From assembly GCA_016720595.1 (NCBI GenBank), contig JADKKI010000072.1, positions 372,001 to 436,000 on the forward strand: 64,000 bases of DNA. The letters are read 5' to 3'. Of this stretch, positions 1-11,059 are shown in pieces. The translations under genes and the position numbers were made by a program. The stretch is from Myxococcales bacterium (GTDB taxonomy: Bacteria; Myxococcota_A; Polyangia; Haliangiales; Haliangiaceae). The number at the start of each line of letters is the position of its first letter. The stretch's first letter is position 1. A model generated the notes under the pieces. It was not told the origin of the DNA, made no database searches, and saw nothing but the letters and a program-made list of their open reading frames with translations.

Positions 1-279
1 GTACTGCTCGGCGCCGAACTCGGCATCCGCGAGCCGCAGCTCGGCGAGCACGGCGTACTTCGAGTACGGAAACCGGCTCTTGATGAAGCCGAAGTACTTG
101 GAGGCGGCGACCCAGTCCTTGCCGTCCAGCTCCTTCAGGCCCTTGTCGTAGTTCTTCTGCGCAGAGACCGAGTACTCGACCGCTCCGCCCCCACTCTTGC
201 CACCGCACGCGCTCGCGCCCAGGGCGACCGTCGCGGCGACGGCGAGGATGCAGGCATGGAGGAAGTTCTTCGAGATCAT
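1..279 (-). CDS. bamD: BamD-like outer membrane assembly lipoprotein (N-terminal part)
   Basis: Only the first 93 codons are in the window; the gene continues past base 1. The product starts with a lipoprotein signal (hydrophobic stretch, then a cysteine followed by GGKSGGG) and enters a TPR-like helical region (YDKGLKELDGKDW, then YFGFIKSRFPYSKYA). That is the usual N-terminus of BamD/YfiO lipoproteins, which form the beta-barrel assembly complex with BamA on the periplasmic face of the outer membrane. The ATG at 279-277 is the only reasonable start. No TAnnnT box or clear ribosome binding site was seen upstream. The gene diverges from the lipoprotein gene at 379. The family call rests on the first TPR only, so another TPR lipoprotein is possible. 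Confidence 0.7.
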   Translation of the reverse strand, partial: MISKNFLHACILAVAATVALGASACGGKSGGGAVEYSVSAQKNYDKGLKELDGKDWVAASKYFGFIKSRFPYSKYAVLAELRLADAEFGAEQY

Positions 280-366
280 TGCCAAATTCTTTGCCGAGGG
301 CCCGGGTGGGATCCTTAACATCGGTTGGACCCTGGCGCCAGCCACTAGGTTGCCCGTACCACGTGC

Positions 367-372
367 GATAAC
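367..372 (+). promoter_or_regulatory. putative -10 box of a leaderless transcript
   Basis: GATAAC matches TATAAT at 4 of 6 positions and ends 6 bases before the ATG at 379. No Shine-Dalgarno sequence is present. One of a family of similarly placed boxes in this window. Confidence 0.35.
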
Positions 373-378
373 CGCGAC

Positions 379-1131
379 ATGCGTACCGTGTTCGGCCTCG
401 TCCCTGGCCTGGGTGTCCTCGTGCTCGTCGGCTCGTGCTCCGGCGGGGGGCATCAGATCTCGATCGGCCCGGTGCCCGCACCGCGTACCACCGGCACGCT
501 CGCCGGCCCGCTCTGCGAGTACGACCACTGCACCTGCGCCGACGCCGAGCACGACCCGGGCGTCCCCGACAACGGCCGCAAGCGCTTCGAGTTCCGCCTC
601 AGCTCGGCGCAGCAGCTGTGGGTCTCGCTGCCGGGCGACACGGTCCTCTACAAGACGGTCGAGAAGCCGGAGGTCTGCTTCTACGTCGACCTCGGCGCCG
701 GGCAGCACCGGCTCTCGCTGCGTGCCTCGAACAAGGATGGCGTGTCGGCGCAGCTCGCCGTCCACGAGATCGGCACCAAGACCAAGAGCGCCTACGACAC
801 GTTCGCGTTCGAGTGCGGCAACCCGGGCGTGTGCTCGTTCGAGGAGCTCGATGCGCTCAAGGCCCGCTACGCCACCGTCAAGCGCGGCCTCCACGACCCG
901 TGCGGCTCGACCCGGATCAAGGACATCGGCTGGGACCACGGCAAGGCCCCGGACGGCACGCACCCGAGCGAGCTGGTGGTTCAGGCGACCCTCGATGTCT
1001 ACAAGTTCGCCCCGTGGAAGCCGCACGGCGACGGTGGCTGCGGCGAGGGCGGTGGGCGCAAGGATCCGGACGCCGGCGGCGGCTCGGGCGAGCCAGCACC
1101 CGAGGCGAGTGGTACTGATCCGGCCCCGTGA
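379..1131 (+). CDS. hypothetical lipoprotein
   Basis: The 250-residue product begins with a hydrophobic signal ending in a lipobox (LVGSC), so it should be lipid-anchored and exported. The mature part has eight or more cysteines (for example [10 protein letters not shown]) that may form disulfides, and it ends in a low-complexity Gly/Pro/Glu tail. I do not recognise a family. It lies upstream of mnmG, whose GTG start overlaps this stop codon (GTGA at 1128-1131), so the two genes are probably co-transcribed, although their functions look unrelated. Confidence 0.75.
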   Translation: MRTVFGLVPGLGVLVLVGSCSGGGHQISIGPVPAPRTTGTLAGPLCEYDHCTCADAEHDPGVPDNGRKRFEFRLSSAQQLWVSLPGDTVLYKTVEKPEVCFYVDLGAGQHRLSLRASNKDGVSAQLAVHEIGTKTKSAYDTFAFECGNPGVCSFEELDALKARYATVKRGLHDPCGSTRIKDIGWDHGKAPDGTHPSELVVQATLDVYKFAPWKPHGDGGCGEGGGRKDPDAGGGSGEPAPEASGTDPAP

Positions 1132-3080
1132 CGCCGTTTCTGTACCCAGATGACTACGACGTGATCGTCGTCGGTGCGGGCCACGCAGGTTGCGAGGCCT
1201 CGCTCGCGGCGGCGCGGCTCGGTGCGCGCGTGCTGGTGTTGACCGGCAGCCTCGAGATGGTCGCGCAGATGTCGTGCAACCCGGCGATCGGTGGCGTGGC
1301 GAAGGGCCACCTGGTCAAGGAGATCGACGCGCTCGGGGGCGAGATGGCGAGCGTGATCGACGCCACCGGGATCCAGTTCCGCCGGCTCAACGCCTCGAAG
1401 GGCCCGGCCGTGCGCTCGACCCGTGCGCAGGCCGACAAGCGCCGCTACCGCGACGAGATGCGGGGCCGGCTCGAGGTGCAAGCCAACCTCGCGCTCCGCC
1501 AGGGTGAGGTCGCGGAGCTCGGGATCATCGAGGAGGGGGCGCGCCATCGCGTGATGGGCGTGACCACCACGATGGGCGTGCGGTATCGCGGGCGCGCGGT
1601 GATCCTCACCACCGGCACGTTCCTGCGCGGGGCGATCTTCGTCGGCGAGGCGCGCGCGCAGGGTGGCCGCGCCGGCGAGGCGCCGTCGATCGGGCTCTCT
1701 CACTCGCTCGGCGCGCTGGGGTTTCCGCTCGCGCGCCTGAAGACGGGCACGCCGTGCCGGATCGATCGCAAGACCCTCGACGTGGCCGCGCTCGAGCTGC
1801 AGCATGGCGATGATCCTCCGCCGATGTTCCGGTGGAACCGCTCACCGCAGCGCCCACCGCTGCCGCAGCTGCCGTGCTGGATCACGTACACCAACGAGCG
1901 CACGCACGCGGTGATCCGCGAGGGCCTGCCGCGCTCGCCGCTGTACCGCAAGGACATCGAGGGCACCGGGCCCCGGTACTGCCCCAGCATCGAGGACAAG
2001 ATCGTCCGGTTCGCGGACAAGGACCGTCATCAGATCTATCTCGAGCCCGAGGGCATCGATTCGGCCGAGGTCTACCCGAACGGCATCTCCACCTCGCTGC
2101 CGTACGATGTGCAGCTCGCGTTCCTCCGCACGATCCCCGGCCTCGAGCGCGCCGAGATGACGCGCGCCGGGTACGCCGTGGAGTACGACTTCATCGACCC
2201 GCGCGAGGTGCTCCCCACGCTCGAGACCCGGCGGTGCGCGGGCCTCTATCACGCGGGACAGATCAACGGCACGAGTGGCTACGAGGAGGCCGCCGTCCAG
2301 GGCCTGCTCGCCGGGATCAACGCGGCGCTCGCCCTCGGCTTCGGGCCCGGCGATCGAGAGCCGCTGATCCTGCGTCGCGACCAGGCCTATGGCGGCGTGC
2401 TGATCGACGATCTGACCACGCAGGGCACCAAGGAGCCGTACCGGATGATGACCTCGCGCGCGGAGTTCCGGCTCATCCTGCGCGAGGACAACACCGTCGA
2501 TCGCCTGCTGCCGATCGGCCGCCGGCTCGGGCTCGTCGATGACGCGCGGTGGCGCGCCTACGAGGAATGGCAGATCGAGCTCGCCGCGGCGCACGACCGC
2601 GCCCAGCGCGCCTCGGTGCTCGGGAGCGAGGCCGTCAACGCGCTGCTCGCCACGTTCGGCTCGGCTCCGGTCGTCAACCGGCGGGCCACCCTCGCCGAGC
2701 TGCTGCGGCGGCCGGAGCTCGATTGGGCCGCGGTCGAGCAGATCGCCGCGGTCGGCGGCCTGACGGCGAGCGATGCGAGCCCGCAGGCGCTCGAGCGCCT
2801 CGAGGTGGAGCTGACCTATGCCGGGTACCTGCGGCGCCAGGAGGCCGAGGCGTCGCGGATGGTGCGCGCCGAGAACGTGCGGGTCCCCGAGGACATGGAG
2901 TTCCGCGGGATCCCGGGGCTGTCGAACGAGGTCATCGAGAAGCTCGAGACGATCAAGCCGCGATCGGTGGGGCAGGCGTCGAGGATCAGCGGGGTCACCC
3001 CGGCGGCCATCGCCATCTTGTTGACCCACATCGGGCTAGTCGAGCGCCGCAGGGCTGCGGTAGCTTCACGCCCGACATGA
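1128..3080 (+). CDS. mnmG: tRNA uridine-5-carboxymethylaminomethyl(34) synthesis enzyme MnmG
   Basis: MnmG (GidA) is the FAD-dependent partner of MnmE in modifying the wobble uridine of several tRNAs. The 650-residue product has the N-terminal dinucleotide-binding motif [12 protein letters not shown], the family signature [12 protein letters not shown], the central [21 protein letters not shown] stretch split across the FAD site, and a C-terminal helical domain that binds MnmE. Length fits the family (about 620-650). The GTG start overlaps the preceding stop by 4 bases and gives the correct N-terminus ([15 protein letters not shown]). The stop overlaps the next ATG (ATGA at 3077-3080). No mnmE or rsmG gene is adjacent here. 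Confidence 0.97.
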   Translation: MTPFLYPDDYDVIVVGAGHAGCEASLAAARLGARVLVLTGSLEMVAQMSCNPAIGGVAKGHLVKEIDALGGEMASVIDATGIQFRRLNASKGPAVRSTRAQADKRRYRDEMRGRLEVQANLALRQGEVAELGIIEEGARHRVMGVTTTMGVRYRGRAVILTTGTFLRGAIFVGEARAQGGRAGEAPSIGLSHSLGALGFPLARLKTGTPCRIDRKTLDVAALELQHGDDPPPMFRWNRSPQRPPLPQLPCWITYTNERTHAVIREGLPRSPLYRKDIEGTGPRYCPSIEDKIVRFADKDRHQIYLEPEGIDSAEVYPNGISTSLPYDVQLAFLRTIPGLERAEMTRAGYAVEYDFIDPREVLPTLETRRCAGLYHAGQINGTSGYEEAAVQGLLAGINAALALGFGPGDREPLILRRDQAYGGVLIDDLTTQGTKEPYRMMTSRAEFRLILREDNTVDRLLPIGRRLGLVDDARWRAYEEWQIELAAAHDRAQRASVLGSEAVNALLATFGSAPVVNRRATLAELLRRPELDWAAVEQIAAVGGLTASDASPQALERLEVELTYAGYLRRQEAEASRMVRAENVRVPEDMEFRGIPGLSNEVIEKLETIKPRSVGQASRISGVTPAAIAILLTHIGLVERRRAAVASRPT

Positions 3081-4699
3081 AGCTTCGTTCGCTCGCGATC
3101 ACGGTGGGTTCGGTCACGGTTCTCGGGGTTGGCATCGCACCGGCGCAGGCGGGTGGGCTCTACCTCCCGGGATCGGGAGCGGTGTCGACGTCGCGTGCAG
3201 GCGCCGCGGTCGCCTCGGCCGATGACGGCGAGGCGCTCTCGATCAACCCGGCCGGGCTCGCCAAGGCCAAGGGCACCACGATCACGCTCTCGATGGCGAT
3301 CATCGCGTACGCGATGGAGTTCTCGCGCCGCGGCACCTACGACCCGATCGACGCCGAGGCGCTGCCGTACGAGGGCCAGGCCTACCCGACCGTCCGCAAC
3401 GATCCGAGCCTCCCGCTCGGCATCGGCAAGTTCCAGCCGGTGCCGGTGTTCGCGGTGGTCTCCGACCTCGGCGGCAAGGTCAAGGGCCTGCACCTCGCGG
3501 CCGGGCTGTTCGCGCCCAACGCCTATCCGTTCCGCGACATGTGCACCGTCGGGTCGGGCGGCTGCCGGAAGTACGGCTTCAACGGCGACTTCAACGAGGC
3601 GCCGTCGCCCGTGCGCTACGACATCGTCAAGCAGGATGCCGCGGTGATCCTGCCGTCGATCGCGGCGAGCTACCGGATCATGGACAAGCTCGATGTCGGC
3701 GCGCGGTTCTCCGCCGGCTTCGCCACGCTCAAGTCGACCGTCACGATCTGGGGAAACCCTGCCAACACCGTCGAGTACGTCAAGGAGGACGCGCTGTTCT
3801 CCGTCGACGCGAAGGACAACTTCGTGCCGGGCTTCGGCCTCGGCGCCACGTTCCGGCCCACGCCGAACATCGAGGTGGCGGCGGCGTACAACTCCGAGCT
3901 GAGCCTCCTCGCCAAGGGCGATGCCACCAGCGAGACCGGCCCGAACGTCGGCCTCAACGGCACGCCGGTGACGATCGGCCCGAGCGACGACGTCCGCTGC
4001 GCGGCAGGCGGGACGCTCGAGAAGCAGAAGGTCTGCATCGAGCTCTCGCTGCCGATGACCGCCACGATCGGTGGCCGCTACAAGTTCCTCGCCGCCGATG
4101 GCACGCCGCGCGGCGACATCGAGCTCGATCTCGGCTGGGAGAACTGGAGCGCCACCCGCGCCACCGACTACCGGATCGTCGCCGATGCGCAGATCTACGT
4201 CGGCGGCAACCCGACGTTGGGCCTCAAGGACAACGTGGTCAGCCACGGCTTCAAGGACACGTACAACGCGCGCCTCGGCGGCAGCTACGACATCCCGATG
4301 AACGACAACACGCTCACCGTGCGCGGTGGCGTGGGCTACGACACGGCCGCGGCGAAGACGGGCTGGCTGCGCGCCGACATCGATGGCGCGGCGCGGACCA
4401 CGGTCACCGTCGGCGCCGGCTGGAAGGCCAAGCGCTGGAAGGTCGACATCGGTGGTGGCGCGATCCTCGAGGGTTCGCCGTCGAACGCCGGCACCTGCAA
4501 CCCCGTCGAGAAGGATGCGGCCAAGCTCGGGTGCAACGCGGATGGCGTCGAGCACGCGGTCGGCTCCGACGAGCGGCAGGGCCCCGATCCGATCAACCCG
4601 ATCGTGGTCCCCGAGAAGCAGATCGAGTCCCCGGTCAACAAGGGCAGCTTCTCGAGCCACTACGTCATGTTCATGCTCGGGTTCTCGACCTGGTTCTGA
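3077..4699 (+). CDS. FadL/OmpP1/TodX family outer membrane transporter (copy 1)
   Basis: FadL-type proteins are 14-stranded barrels that pass hydrophobic compounds such as fatty acids or aromatics across the outer membrane. The 540-residue product has a signal peptide ending AQA, then the characteristic N-terminus [21 protein letters not shown] and INPAGLA, which forms the luminal hatch. It ends in an aromatic (FSTWF), as outer membrane barrels do. The ATG overlaps the mnmG stop. A second copy follows after 35 bases and is similar along its length. The substrate cannot be told from sequence. Confidence 0.88.
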   Translation: MKLRSLAITVGSVTVLGVGIAPAQAGGLYLPGSGAVSTSRAGAAVASADDGEALSINPAGLAKAKGTTITLSMAIIAYAMEFSRRGTYDPIDAEALPYEGQAYPTVRNDPSLPLGIGKFQPVPVFAVVSDLGGKVKGLHLAAGLFAPNAYPFRDMCTVGSGGCRKYGFNGDFNEAPSPVRYDIVKQDAAVILPSIAASYRIMDKLDVGARFSAGFATLKSTVTIWGNPANTVEYVKEDALFSVDAKDNFVPGFGLGATFRPTPNIEVAAAYNSELSLLAKGDATSETGPNVGLNGTPVTIGPSDDVRCAAGGTLEKQKVCIELSLPMTATIGGRYKFLAADGTPRGDIELDLGWENWSATRATDYRIVADAQIYVGGNPTLGLKDNVVSHGFKDTYNARLGGSYDIPMNDNTLTVRGGVGYDTAAAKTGWLRADIDGAARTTVTVGAGWKAKRWKVDIGGGAILEGSPSNAGTCNPVEKDAAKLGCNADGVEHAVGSDERQGPDPINPIVVPEKQIESPVNKGSFSSHYVMFMLGFSTWF

Positions 4700-4721
4700 G
4701 CGGGTCCGGGCGGATCTGTTG

Positions 4722-4727
4722 TAGGTT
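4722..4727 (+). promoter_or_regulatory. putative -10 box of a leaderless transcript
   Basis: TAGGTT ends 7 bases before the ATG at 4735. It suggests that the second FadL gene has its own promoter besides read-through from the first. No Shine-Dalgarno sequence. Confidence 0.4.
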
Positions 4728-4734
4728 CCGCCGC

Positions 4735-6420
4735 ATGAAGCTTGGTGGGCTGATCGCAGGTGGCATCCTCGTCTCGCAGGCAGCCCACGCGGGTGGCCTG
4801 TTCCTCCCGGGCTCGGGGGCGACCTCGACCTCGCGCGCCGGCGCGGCGATCACCTCGGCCGATGATGGCGAGGCCCTCTCGGTCAACCCGGCGGGGCTGG
4901 CGAAGACCACGGGCTGGACGATCACGATCTCCACCGCGTTCATCCGCTACTTCATGGAGTTCACGCGGCGCGGGACCTATGACGACGCGTCGGACATCAC
5001 CAGCGCCTACGAGGGGCAGCCGTACGGCACCGTCGAGAACGACCCGAAGCCGCCGCTCGGCATCGGCAAGTTCCAGCCGATCCCGGTGGTCGCGGTGGTC
5101 TCGGATCTCGGCGGCAAGATCTGCAACCTGCGCGTGGCGGCCGGGCTCTATGCGCCGAGCGGCTATCCGTTCCGCGACATGAGCCAGGGCTACAAGTTCC
5201 CGAGCGCGGCCGACCCCGGCGATCCGGCGATCGCGCCGCCGCCGACCCGCTACGACATCCTCCAGCAGGAGTCCAAGCTGCTGCTCCCCACGGTCGCGGC
5301 GAGCTACCGGATCCTGCCCACGCTCGACGTCGGTGCGCGGTTCACCGCCGGCAACCTCGAGTCCAAGAGCGTGGTCGCGGTGTGGGGCACGCCGGTCAAC
5401 GTCACCGAGAGCGTGCGGCAGGACAGCCTGTTCACCGCCGAGGTCAAGGACAGCTTCATCCCCGCGTTCGGCATCGGCGTGAACTTCCGCCCCACGCCGA
5501 ACATCGAGGTTGGCGCGGTCTACAACTCGCCGTTCGTGATCCGCGCCAAGGGCACGGCGCAGAGCGTGAAGGGCCCCGGCGTCTCGACCAACACGTCGCT
5601 CGGGCCGGTGCCCGATGACATGGTGTCGTGCGCCACCGGTGGCACGTTCGAGAAGCAGAAGGCGTGCATCTCTCTCGAGCTGCCGCAGAACGCCACGATC
5701 GGCGCGCGTTACAAGTTCCTCGGCGCGAACGACACGCTGAAGGGCGACGTCGAGCTCAACGTCAACTGGGAGAACTGGGGCAGCTCGTGCGCCCACAACA
5801 AGAGCGATGGCTCGCTCGTGGATCCCGAGTGCACGAGCCCCACCCAGTACAAGATCGTGATCGATTCGGGGCTGTACATGAACGACGTCAACGGCAACCC
5901 GGACACGTTCTCGCAGCCGCTCGAGAAGAACTTCCTCAACTACGGGCTCAAGGACACGTTCTCGTTCCGCCTCGGCGGCAGCTATCACCTGCCGATCGGC
6001 CAGGGGCTGGCGCCCAACGAGGTGATCCTGCGCGCCGGGATCGCGTACGACACGCGCGCGGCGAAGACCGGCTGGCTGCGCACCAACCTCGATGGCGCGG
6101 CGCGGACGACGCTGGCGGTGGGTGGCGCGTACAAGGCCAAGCGGTTCCAGGTCAACGCCGGGTTCGGCGCGATCCTCGAGGGCTCGAACACCAACCCGGG
6201 TGCATCCTCGGACGGCACCGACTGCAACCCCACAGGGGCGCAGGGCGGGCCGGTGGGCTGCGGGGGGACGATGAAGGATCGGCCGATCGATCAGCGTCAG
6301 GGGCCCGATCCCACCAACCCGCTGCTCCAGCCGGCGTTCCAGACCGAGAACCCGTACAACCAGGGCACGATCAAGAGCCACTACATCCTGTTCATGCTCG
6401 GCTTCTCGACGTGGTTCTGA
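4735..6420 (+). CDS. FadL/OmpP1/TodX family outer membrane transporter (copy 2)
   Basis: The 561-residue product is a tandem paralogue of the preceding gene: signal peptide ending AAHA, then GGLFLPGSG, SRAGAAITSADD and VNPAGLA, the conserved GIGKFQPIPV segment, and a C-terminal FSTWF barrel signal identical to copy 1. It differs mainly by insertions in extracellular-loop-like regions, for example a Cys-containing stretch near residues 355-375. The start was set at the ATG 4735 because the signal peptide begins there; the open frame extends upstream but overlaps copy 1. Likely the same broad role with different substrate range. Confidence 0.88.
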   Translation: MKLGGLIAGGILVSQAAHAGGLFLPGSGATSTSRAGAAITSADDGEALSVNPAGLAKTTGWTITISTAFIRYFMEFTRRGTYDDASDITSAYEGQPYGTVENDPKPPLGIGKFQPIPVVAVVSDLGGKICNLRVAAGLYAPSGYPFRDMSQGYKFPSAADPGDPAIAPPPTRYDILQQESKLLLPTVAASYRILPTLDVGARFTAGNLESKSVVAVWGTPVNVTESVRQDSLFTAEVKDSFIPAFGIGVNFRPTPNIEVGAVYNSPFVIRAKGTAQSVKGPGVSTNTSLGPVPDDMVSCATGGTFEKQKACISLELPQNATIGARYKFLGANDTLKGDVELNVNWENWGSSCAHNKSDGSLVDPECTSPTQYKIVIDSGLYMNDVNGNPDTFSQPLEKNFLNYGLKDTFSFRLGGSYHLPIGQGLAPNEVILRAGIAYDTRAAKTGWLRTNLDGAARTTLAVGGAYKAKRFQVNAGFGAILEGSNTNPGASSDGTDCNPTGAQGGPVGCGGTMKDRPIDQRQGPDPTNPLLQPAFQTENPYNQGTIKSHYILFMLGFSTWF

Positions 6421-6432
6421 GGCAGTTGCCGC

Positions 6433-6447
6433 GAAACGTGTCATAGC
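6433..6447 (+). promoter_or_regulatory. promoter-like motif shared with 6665-6679
   Basis: The stretch GAAACGTGTCATAGC ends 6 bases before the ATG at 6454. A near-identical GAAACGTGGCATAAC sits at the same distance from the next gene. The CATAGC part would be the -10 box of a leaderless transcript. Confidence 0.4.
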
Positions 6448-6453
6448 TGCGCG

Positions 6454-6639
6454 ATGGCGTATCGCTGCGGTAACTGTGGCGGGTACTTCAGCCAGACCGA
6501 GGTCACCCACCGAAAGCCACCCCGGCACCCGTGGGCGCTGACGGTGAGCGGCCAGAAGGTCCTCACCGAGCTCGAGCAGATGGGCGGCGAGAGCTCGCAG
6601 TGCCCCGGCTGCGGGCAGCGGACGCTCGTGATCCGCTGA
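6454..6639 (+). CDS. small zinc-ribbon protein
   Basis: This 61-residue protein has two CxxC pairs (CGNCGGYF near residue 5 and CPGCGQRT near residue 50), the layout of a zinc ribbon. The linker is basic (THRKPPRHPW). Such proteins bind nucleic acid or act as zinc-dependent adaptors; the partner is unknown. The start codon is 6 bases after a -10-like box and no ribosome binding site is seen. The gene is 34 bases after the second FadL gene and 46 bases before another small gene that carries the same upstream motif, so the two may be co-regulated. Confidence 0.75.
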   Translation: MAYRCGNCGGYFSQTEVTHRKPPRHPWALTVSGQKVLTELEQMGGESSQCPGCGQRTLVIR

Positions 6640-6664
6640 GCCGGCCGGATCTCGACGCCACGCC

Positions 6665-6679
6665 GAAACGTGGCATAAC
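6665..6679 (+). promoter_or_regulatory. promoter-like motif shared with 6433-6447
   Basis: GAAACGTGGCATAAC, 13 of 15 positions identical to the motif in front of the zinc-ribbon gene, again ending exactly 6 bases before a start codon (6686). Confidence 0.4.
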
Positions 6680-6685
6680 CAGGTC

Positions 6686-6946
6686 ATGAGCAAGGCGCTG
6701 GTCCGGCGTGGGAGTGGCAACGGTAGCGGGGTGGTCCCCGCGATCTGCAGCGCCGTGATCCCGGGCGTCGGTCAGCTGGTGAACGGCGAGACCGACAAGG
6801 CGATCGGCGTGTTCGCCGTCGCGGTGATCGCGGGCTCGAGCTTCCTCGGTGCGCTCCCGATCCTCGGCTCGGCCGCGGCGCTGATCTACGGCGCGACCTG
6901 GCTGTACGGCGTGGCCGATGGCTACGTTCAGGGTCGCAAGAAGTAG
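6686..6946 (+). CDS. small two-helix membrane protein (TM2-like)
   Basis: The 86-residue protein has a basic N-terminus, then two hydrophobic segments (about residues 19-33 and 42-75) with the Gly-rich turn PGVGQLVNGE typical of small TM2-like inner membrane proteins, and a basic tail (GRKK). The TM2 family has no single established role. It probably lies in the inner membrane with both ends in the cytoplasm. It has its own promoter-like motif directly upstream. The family assignment is tentative because only the hairpin motif is visible. Confidence 0.65.
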   Translation: MSKALVRRGSGNGSGVVPAICSAVIPGVGQLVNGETDKAIGVFAVAVIAGSSFLGALPILGSAAALIYGATWLYGVADGYVQGRKK

Positions 6947-7000
6947 CCCCGGTCACGCACCGCGGGGCCGGCTGCCACGTCTTGCCACCTCGAGATCGCG

Positions 7001-7006
7001 TACCGT
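7001..7006 (+). promoter_or_regulatory. putative -10 box of a leaderless transcript
   Basis: TACCGT ends 6 bases before the ATG at 7013. No Shine-Dalgarno sequence precedes that start. Confidence 0.35.
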
Positions 7007-7012
7007 CGAGCG

Positions 7013-7711
7013 ATGCGCACGGTCGCCTTGCTCGCCCTCCTGATCCCCGCCGCCGTGTTCGCCGAGCCTGATCCGGGCGCTCCACAGCCGCCCGCGGATC
7101 CCGTCGAGCCGGCACCGGCGCTCGAGCCATCGCCCGTGCAGGCTCCGACGCCGCCGCCCGTGGCCGCCGCGCCGTACGCGACCGGCGTCGATCCGTACGG
7201 GCGTCCGCTGGCGCTCGCGCGGCCGACCGGCGCGGCGCTGCGCAAGGGCTTCACGTTCGAGGCGAACCTCGGGCTCGGCTGGATCCACTACTCGTCGGAC
7301 GCGGGGTCCGATACGTCCGACATCGGCCTCGCGGGTGCGGACCTCGGCGCGGGTGCGTTCGTCAGCCCGCGGCTCGCGATCACCGGCCGGATCGCCGGCG
7401 TGTCCCTGACCGAGAAGGGCGTACGGCTGACCAGCGGCGTGCTGGTGGTCGCCGCGCAGGTCTGGATCGACGATCACTTCTGGCTCGGCGGCGGCGCCGG
7501 TGTCGGCGTGCTCGCGCTCTCGGGAGACATCCCGAAGAACGACAGCGTGACCGGCCTCGGCCTCGACTTCCGCGCGGGCTACACGTTCACCACGGGAAAC
7601 GAGAACACGATCAACCTCTCGCTCGAGCTGACACCGACGTTCCTGGAGGACCAGGGCTCGAAGGCGAAGTACACGAGCATCGGGATCCTGTTCGGCTACC
7701 AGCACCTCTGA
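7013..7711 (+). CDS. secreted outer membrane beta-barrel protein
   Basis: The 232-residue product has a cleavable signal peptide (ALLALLIPAAVFA), a Pro/Ala-rich linker to about residue 65, and then alternating polar/hydrophobic strands starting FEANLGLGWIHYSSDAG and ending in an aromatic-rich strand (GILFGYQHL). This pattern fits a small eight-stranded outer membrane barrel of the OmpA/OmpW-like or OMP_b-brl type. Proline-rich linkers after the signal are common in myxobacterial envelope proteins. Function unknown. Confidence 0.65.
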   Translation: MRTVALLALLIPAAVFAEPDPGAPQPPADPVEPAPALEPSPVQAPTPPPVAAAPYATGVDPYGRPLALARPTGAALRKGFTFEANLGLGWIHYSSDAGSDTSDIGLAGADLGAGAFVSPRLAITGRIAGVSLTEKGVRLTSGVLVVAAQVWIDDHFWLGGGAGVGVLALSGDIPKNDSVTGLGLDFRAGYTFTTGNENTINLSLELTPTFLEDQGSKAKYTSIGILFGYQHL

Positions 7712-7721
7712 GGCGCCGCGG

Positions 7722-7946
7722 TCACCGCCGCATCATCGACATCATCATCACGAGGTTCATCGTCTCCTGCTGTTTGTTCGGCGCGGTCGACGCGGCCCGG
7801 GCGACGTCCTTCACGGACTCCTGCAAGGTCGTCAGCTGCGCCTTGAGGTTCTCGTCGTGGCGCGCGGTGTAGCGAACGATCTGACCTCCGGTGGCGGTCA
7901 CGAGATGTTCGGCGGCGATCGTGGTCAGCGGTGCGAGCAGGGACAT
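7722..7946 (-). CDS. small hypothetical protein with Met-rich tail
   Basis: A 74-residue product, mainly predicted helix (residues 28-58), ending in a run of methionines and arginines (NLVMMMSMMRR). I know no family for it. The start at 7946 is supported by one of the best Shine-Dalgarno sequences in the window (AAGGAG about 8 bases upstream). It converges with the barrel gene at 7711. The 264 bases on its other side (7947-8210) hold no recognisable gene. Confidence 0.6.
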   Translation of the reverse strand: MSLLAPLTTIAAEHLVTATGGQIVRYTARHDENLKAQLTTLQESVKDVARAASTAPNKQQETMNLVMMMSMMRR

Positions 7947-8173
7947 CGAGAGCTCCTTGGTTGGATGGCGAGTGATCCAGGTGCAGCGGCGATGCCAGCT
8001 GTCGCCTGTCGAGGGCGGGTGACACCTCGTCGACCACGGGTGACGGACGGCAGCGCCGAACTCCGCGGAACCTCGCGGTGCGCCCACGCGAGAGCACGAT
8101 GGCGACGCTGCGGAGGGGGCGACCACTGTCGTGGCCAGGCGACGGGACCTGCCTTCCCCGGTTTCCGTCAGGG

Positions 8174-8203
8174 CTGACCGTTTCTTCGAAAATGCGCTAA
8201 GGT
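8174..8203 (+). promoter_or_regulatory. putative promoter of the moxR-like gene
   Basis: CTGACC (8174-8179, -35-like) and TAAGGT (8198-8203, -10-like) are 18 bases apart. The -10 box ends 7 bases before the ATG at 8211, so the transcript would start at or next to the start codon. Confidence 0.45.
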
Positions 8204-8210
8204 CAGCGGG

Positions 8211-9038
8211 ATGTCCGACGCCTTCGACCAATTCCAGGGGACCGCGAGCTACATCGCCAGCGAGGATCTCAAGCACGCGGTGAACGTCGCCGTGGCGCTC
8301 GCGCGGCCGCTGCTCGTGCGCGGTGAGCCGGGCACCGGCAAGACGCTGCTCGCGGAGAACCTCGCGCTCTCCCTCGGGCTGCCCCTGATCCGCTGGCACG
8401 TGAAGTCGACCACCAAGGCCAAGGACGGCCTCTACGTCTACGACACGGTGGCGCGCCTCCACGACAGCCGGTTCGGGGATGCCTCGAACGTCCGCGACAT
8501 CGCGAAGTACATCAAGCTCGGGCCCCTGGGCGAGGCGCTCGCCGCGCCGTCGCGCGTGGTGCTGCTGATCGACGAGATCGACAAGGCCGACCTCGAGTTC
8601 CCGAACGATCTGCTCCACGAGCTCGATGCGATGAAGTTCCGGATCGACGAGACCGGCAAGGAGATCGCCGCCGCGGAGCGCCCGGTCGTGGTGATCACGT
8701 CGAACAACGAGAAGGAGCTGCCGGACGCGTTCCTGCGGCGCTGCGTGTTCCACTACATCCAGTTCCCGAACCGCGAGCTGATGGCCGAGATCGTCCGGGT
8801 CCACCACCCCGACATCACCGACAAGGTGCTCGACAACGCGCTCGAGGTGTTCTTCGGCCTGCGCGCCACGCCGAAGCTGCGCAAGAAGCCTTCGACGTCC
8901 GAGCTAGTCGATTGGATCCTCGCGCTCAAGAAGGCCAACGTCGATCTGTCGCGCGTCTCGGGAGGGATCCCGTTTCTCGGCACGCTGCTCAAGACCGAGC
9001 AGGACGTGGAGCTGCTCGGCAAGCGAGCGAAGGCCTGA
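8211..9038 (+). CDS. MoxR-family AAA+ ATPase
   Basis: MoxR ATPases act as chaperones that remodel partner complexes, usually together with a VWA-domain protein encoded next door. The 275-residue product has a Walker A motif (GEPGTGKT), Walker B (VVLLIDEIDKAD), a sensor 1 Asn (VVITSNNEKELP) and an arginine finger region (FLRRCVFHY). Length fits the short RavA/MoxR subgroup. The VWA gene follows after 3 bases, so the pair is certainly an operon. The target complex is not indicated by the neighbours. Confidence 0.92.
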   Translation: MSDAFDQFQGTASYIASEDLKHAVNVAVALARPLLVRGEPGTGKTLLAENLALSLGLPLIRWHVKSTTKAKDGLYVYDTVARLHDSRFGDASNVRDIAKYIKLGPLGEALAAPSRVVLLIDEIDKADLEFPNDLLHELDAMKFRIDETGKEIAAAERPVVVITSNNEKELPDAFLRRCVFHYIQFPNRELMAEIVRVHHPDITDKVLDNALEVFFGLRATPKLRKKPSTSELVDWILALKKANVDLSRVSGGIPFLGTLLKTEQDVELLGKRAKA

Positions 9039-9041
9039 CGC

Positions 9042-10550
<1,509 letters not shown>

Positions 10551-10586
10551 TAACCTCGTCGCTCGATTTCAACCGAGGACGAGCCC

Positions 10587-11030
10587 ATGTTCCGCACGTG
10601 CGTCGCGCCGACTGTTCTGCTCCTGACCATCCTCGCTGCCTGTGGTGGCGGCACCAAGAAGGGCTCGACCACGACGGCCGGACCGCTGAGCTGCGCCGAT
10701 CCCCGGGCGACTGGCGACGCCGAGCGGTTCGCGATCGTCACCAAGAACGAGTGGTGCGTGGCGACGCCACACGAGGGCACCGTCGTGAAGGCGCGCATCA
10801 CGTTCGGCACGGGCGGCCAGATCGGCTTCCACACCACCCAGGTCGACACGGGCGGCACCGAGAAGGAGGTCAGCAACATCAAGACCTGCTGGAAGCTCGA
10901 GGGCACCAAGATCTCGGCCCAGGAGGGCGACAGCTTCATTCCGGTCCCGGTCGAGCCCGTCACGGGCGCGGACGGTCGTATCGAGCTCGATGCGGGTAGC
11001 GCGGTCGCCCACTACCACGCTTGCCCGTGA
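10587..11030 (+). CDS. hypothetical lipoprotein
   Basis: A 147-residue product with a lipoprotein signal (LTILAAC, then GGGTKKG). The mature part is a single beta-rich domain with three cysteines (SCADP, EWCVAT, KTCWKLEG) that may pair, and it ends ACP-like only by chance (HYHACP). No family recognised. A weak ribosome binding site (GAGGACGAG) lies about 4-6 bases upstream of the ATG. It converges with the PilZ gene ending at 11060. Confidence 0.7.
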   Translation: MFRTCVAPTVLLLTILAACGGGTKKGSTTTAGPLSCADPRATGDAERFAIVTKNEWCVATPHEGTVVKARITFGTGGQIGFHTTQVDTGGTEKEVSNIKTCWKLEGTKISAQEGDSFIPVPVEPVTGADGRIELDAGSAVAHYHACP

Positions 11031-11059
11031 GTGCTGCGCGCTAACTCGGTCGCGCCGCC

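Noticed and set aside
7947..8210. Gene in the 264-base gap between the Met-rich small protein and moxR
   Set aside because: Open frames exist on both strands but lack starts with a ribosome binding site and read as Arg/Gly-rich shadow sequence. Only the promoter-like elements near 8174-8203 are supported.
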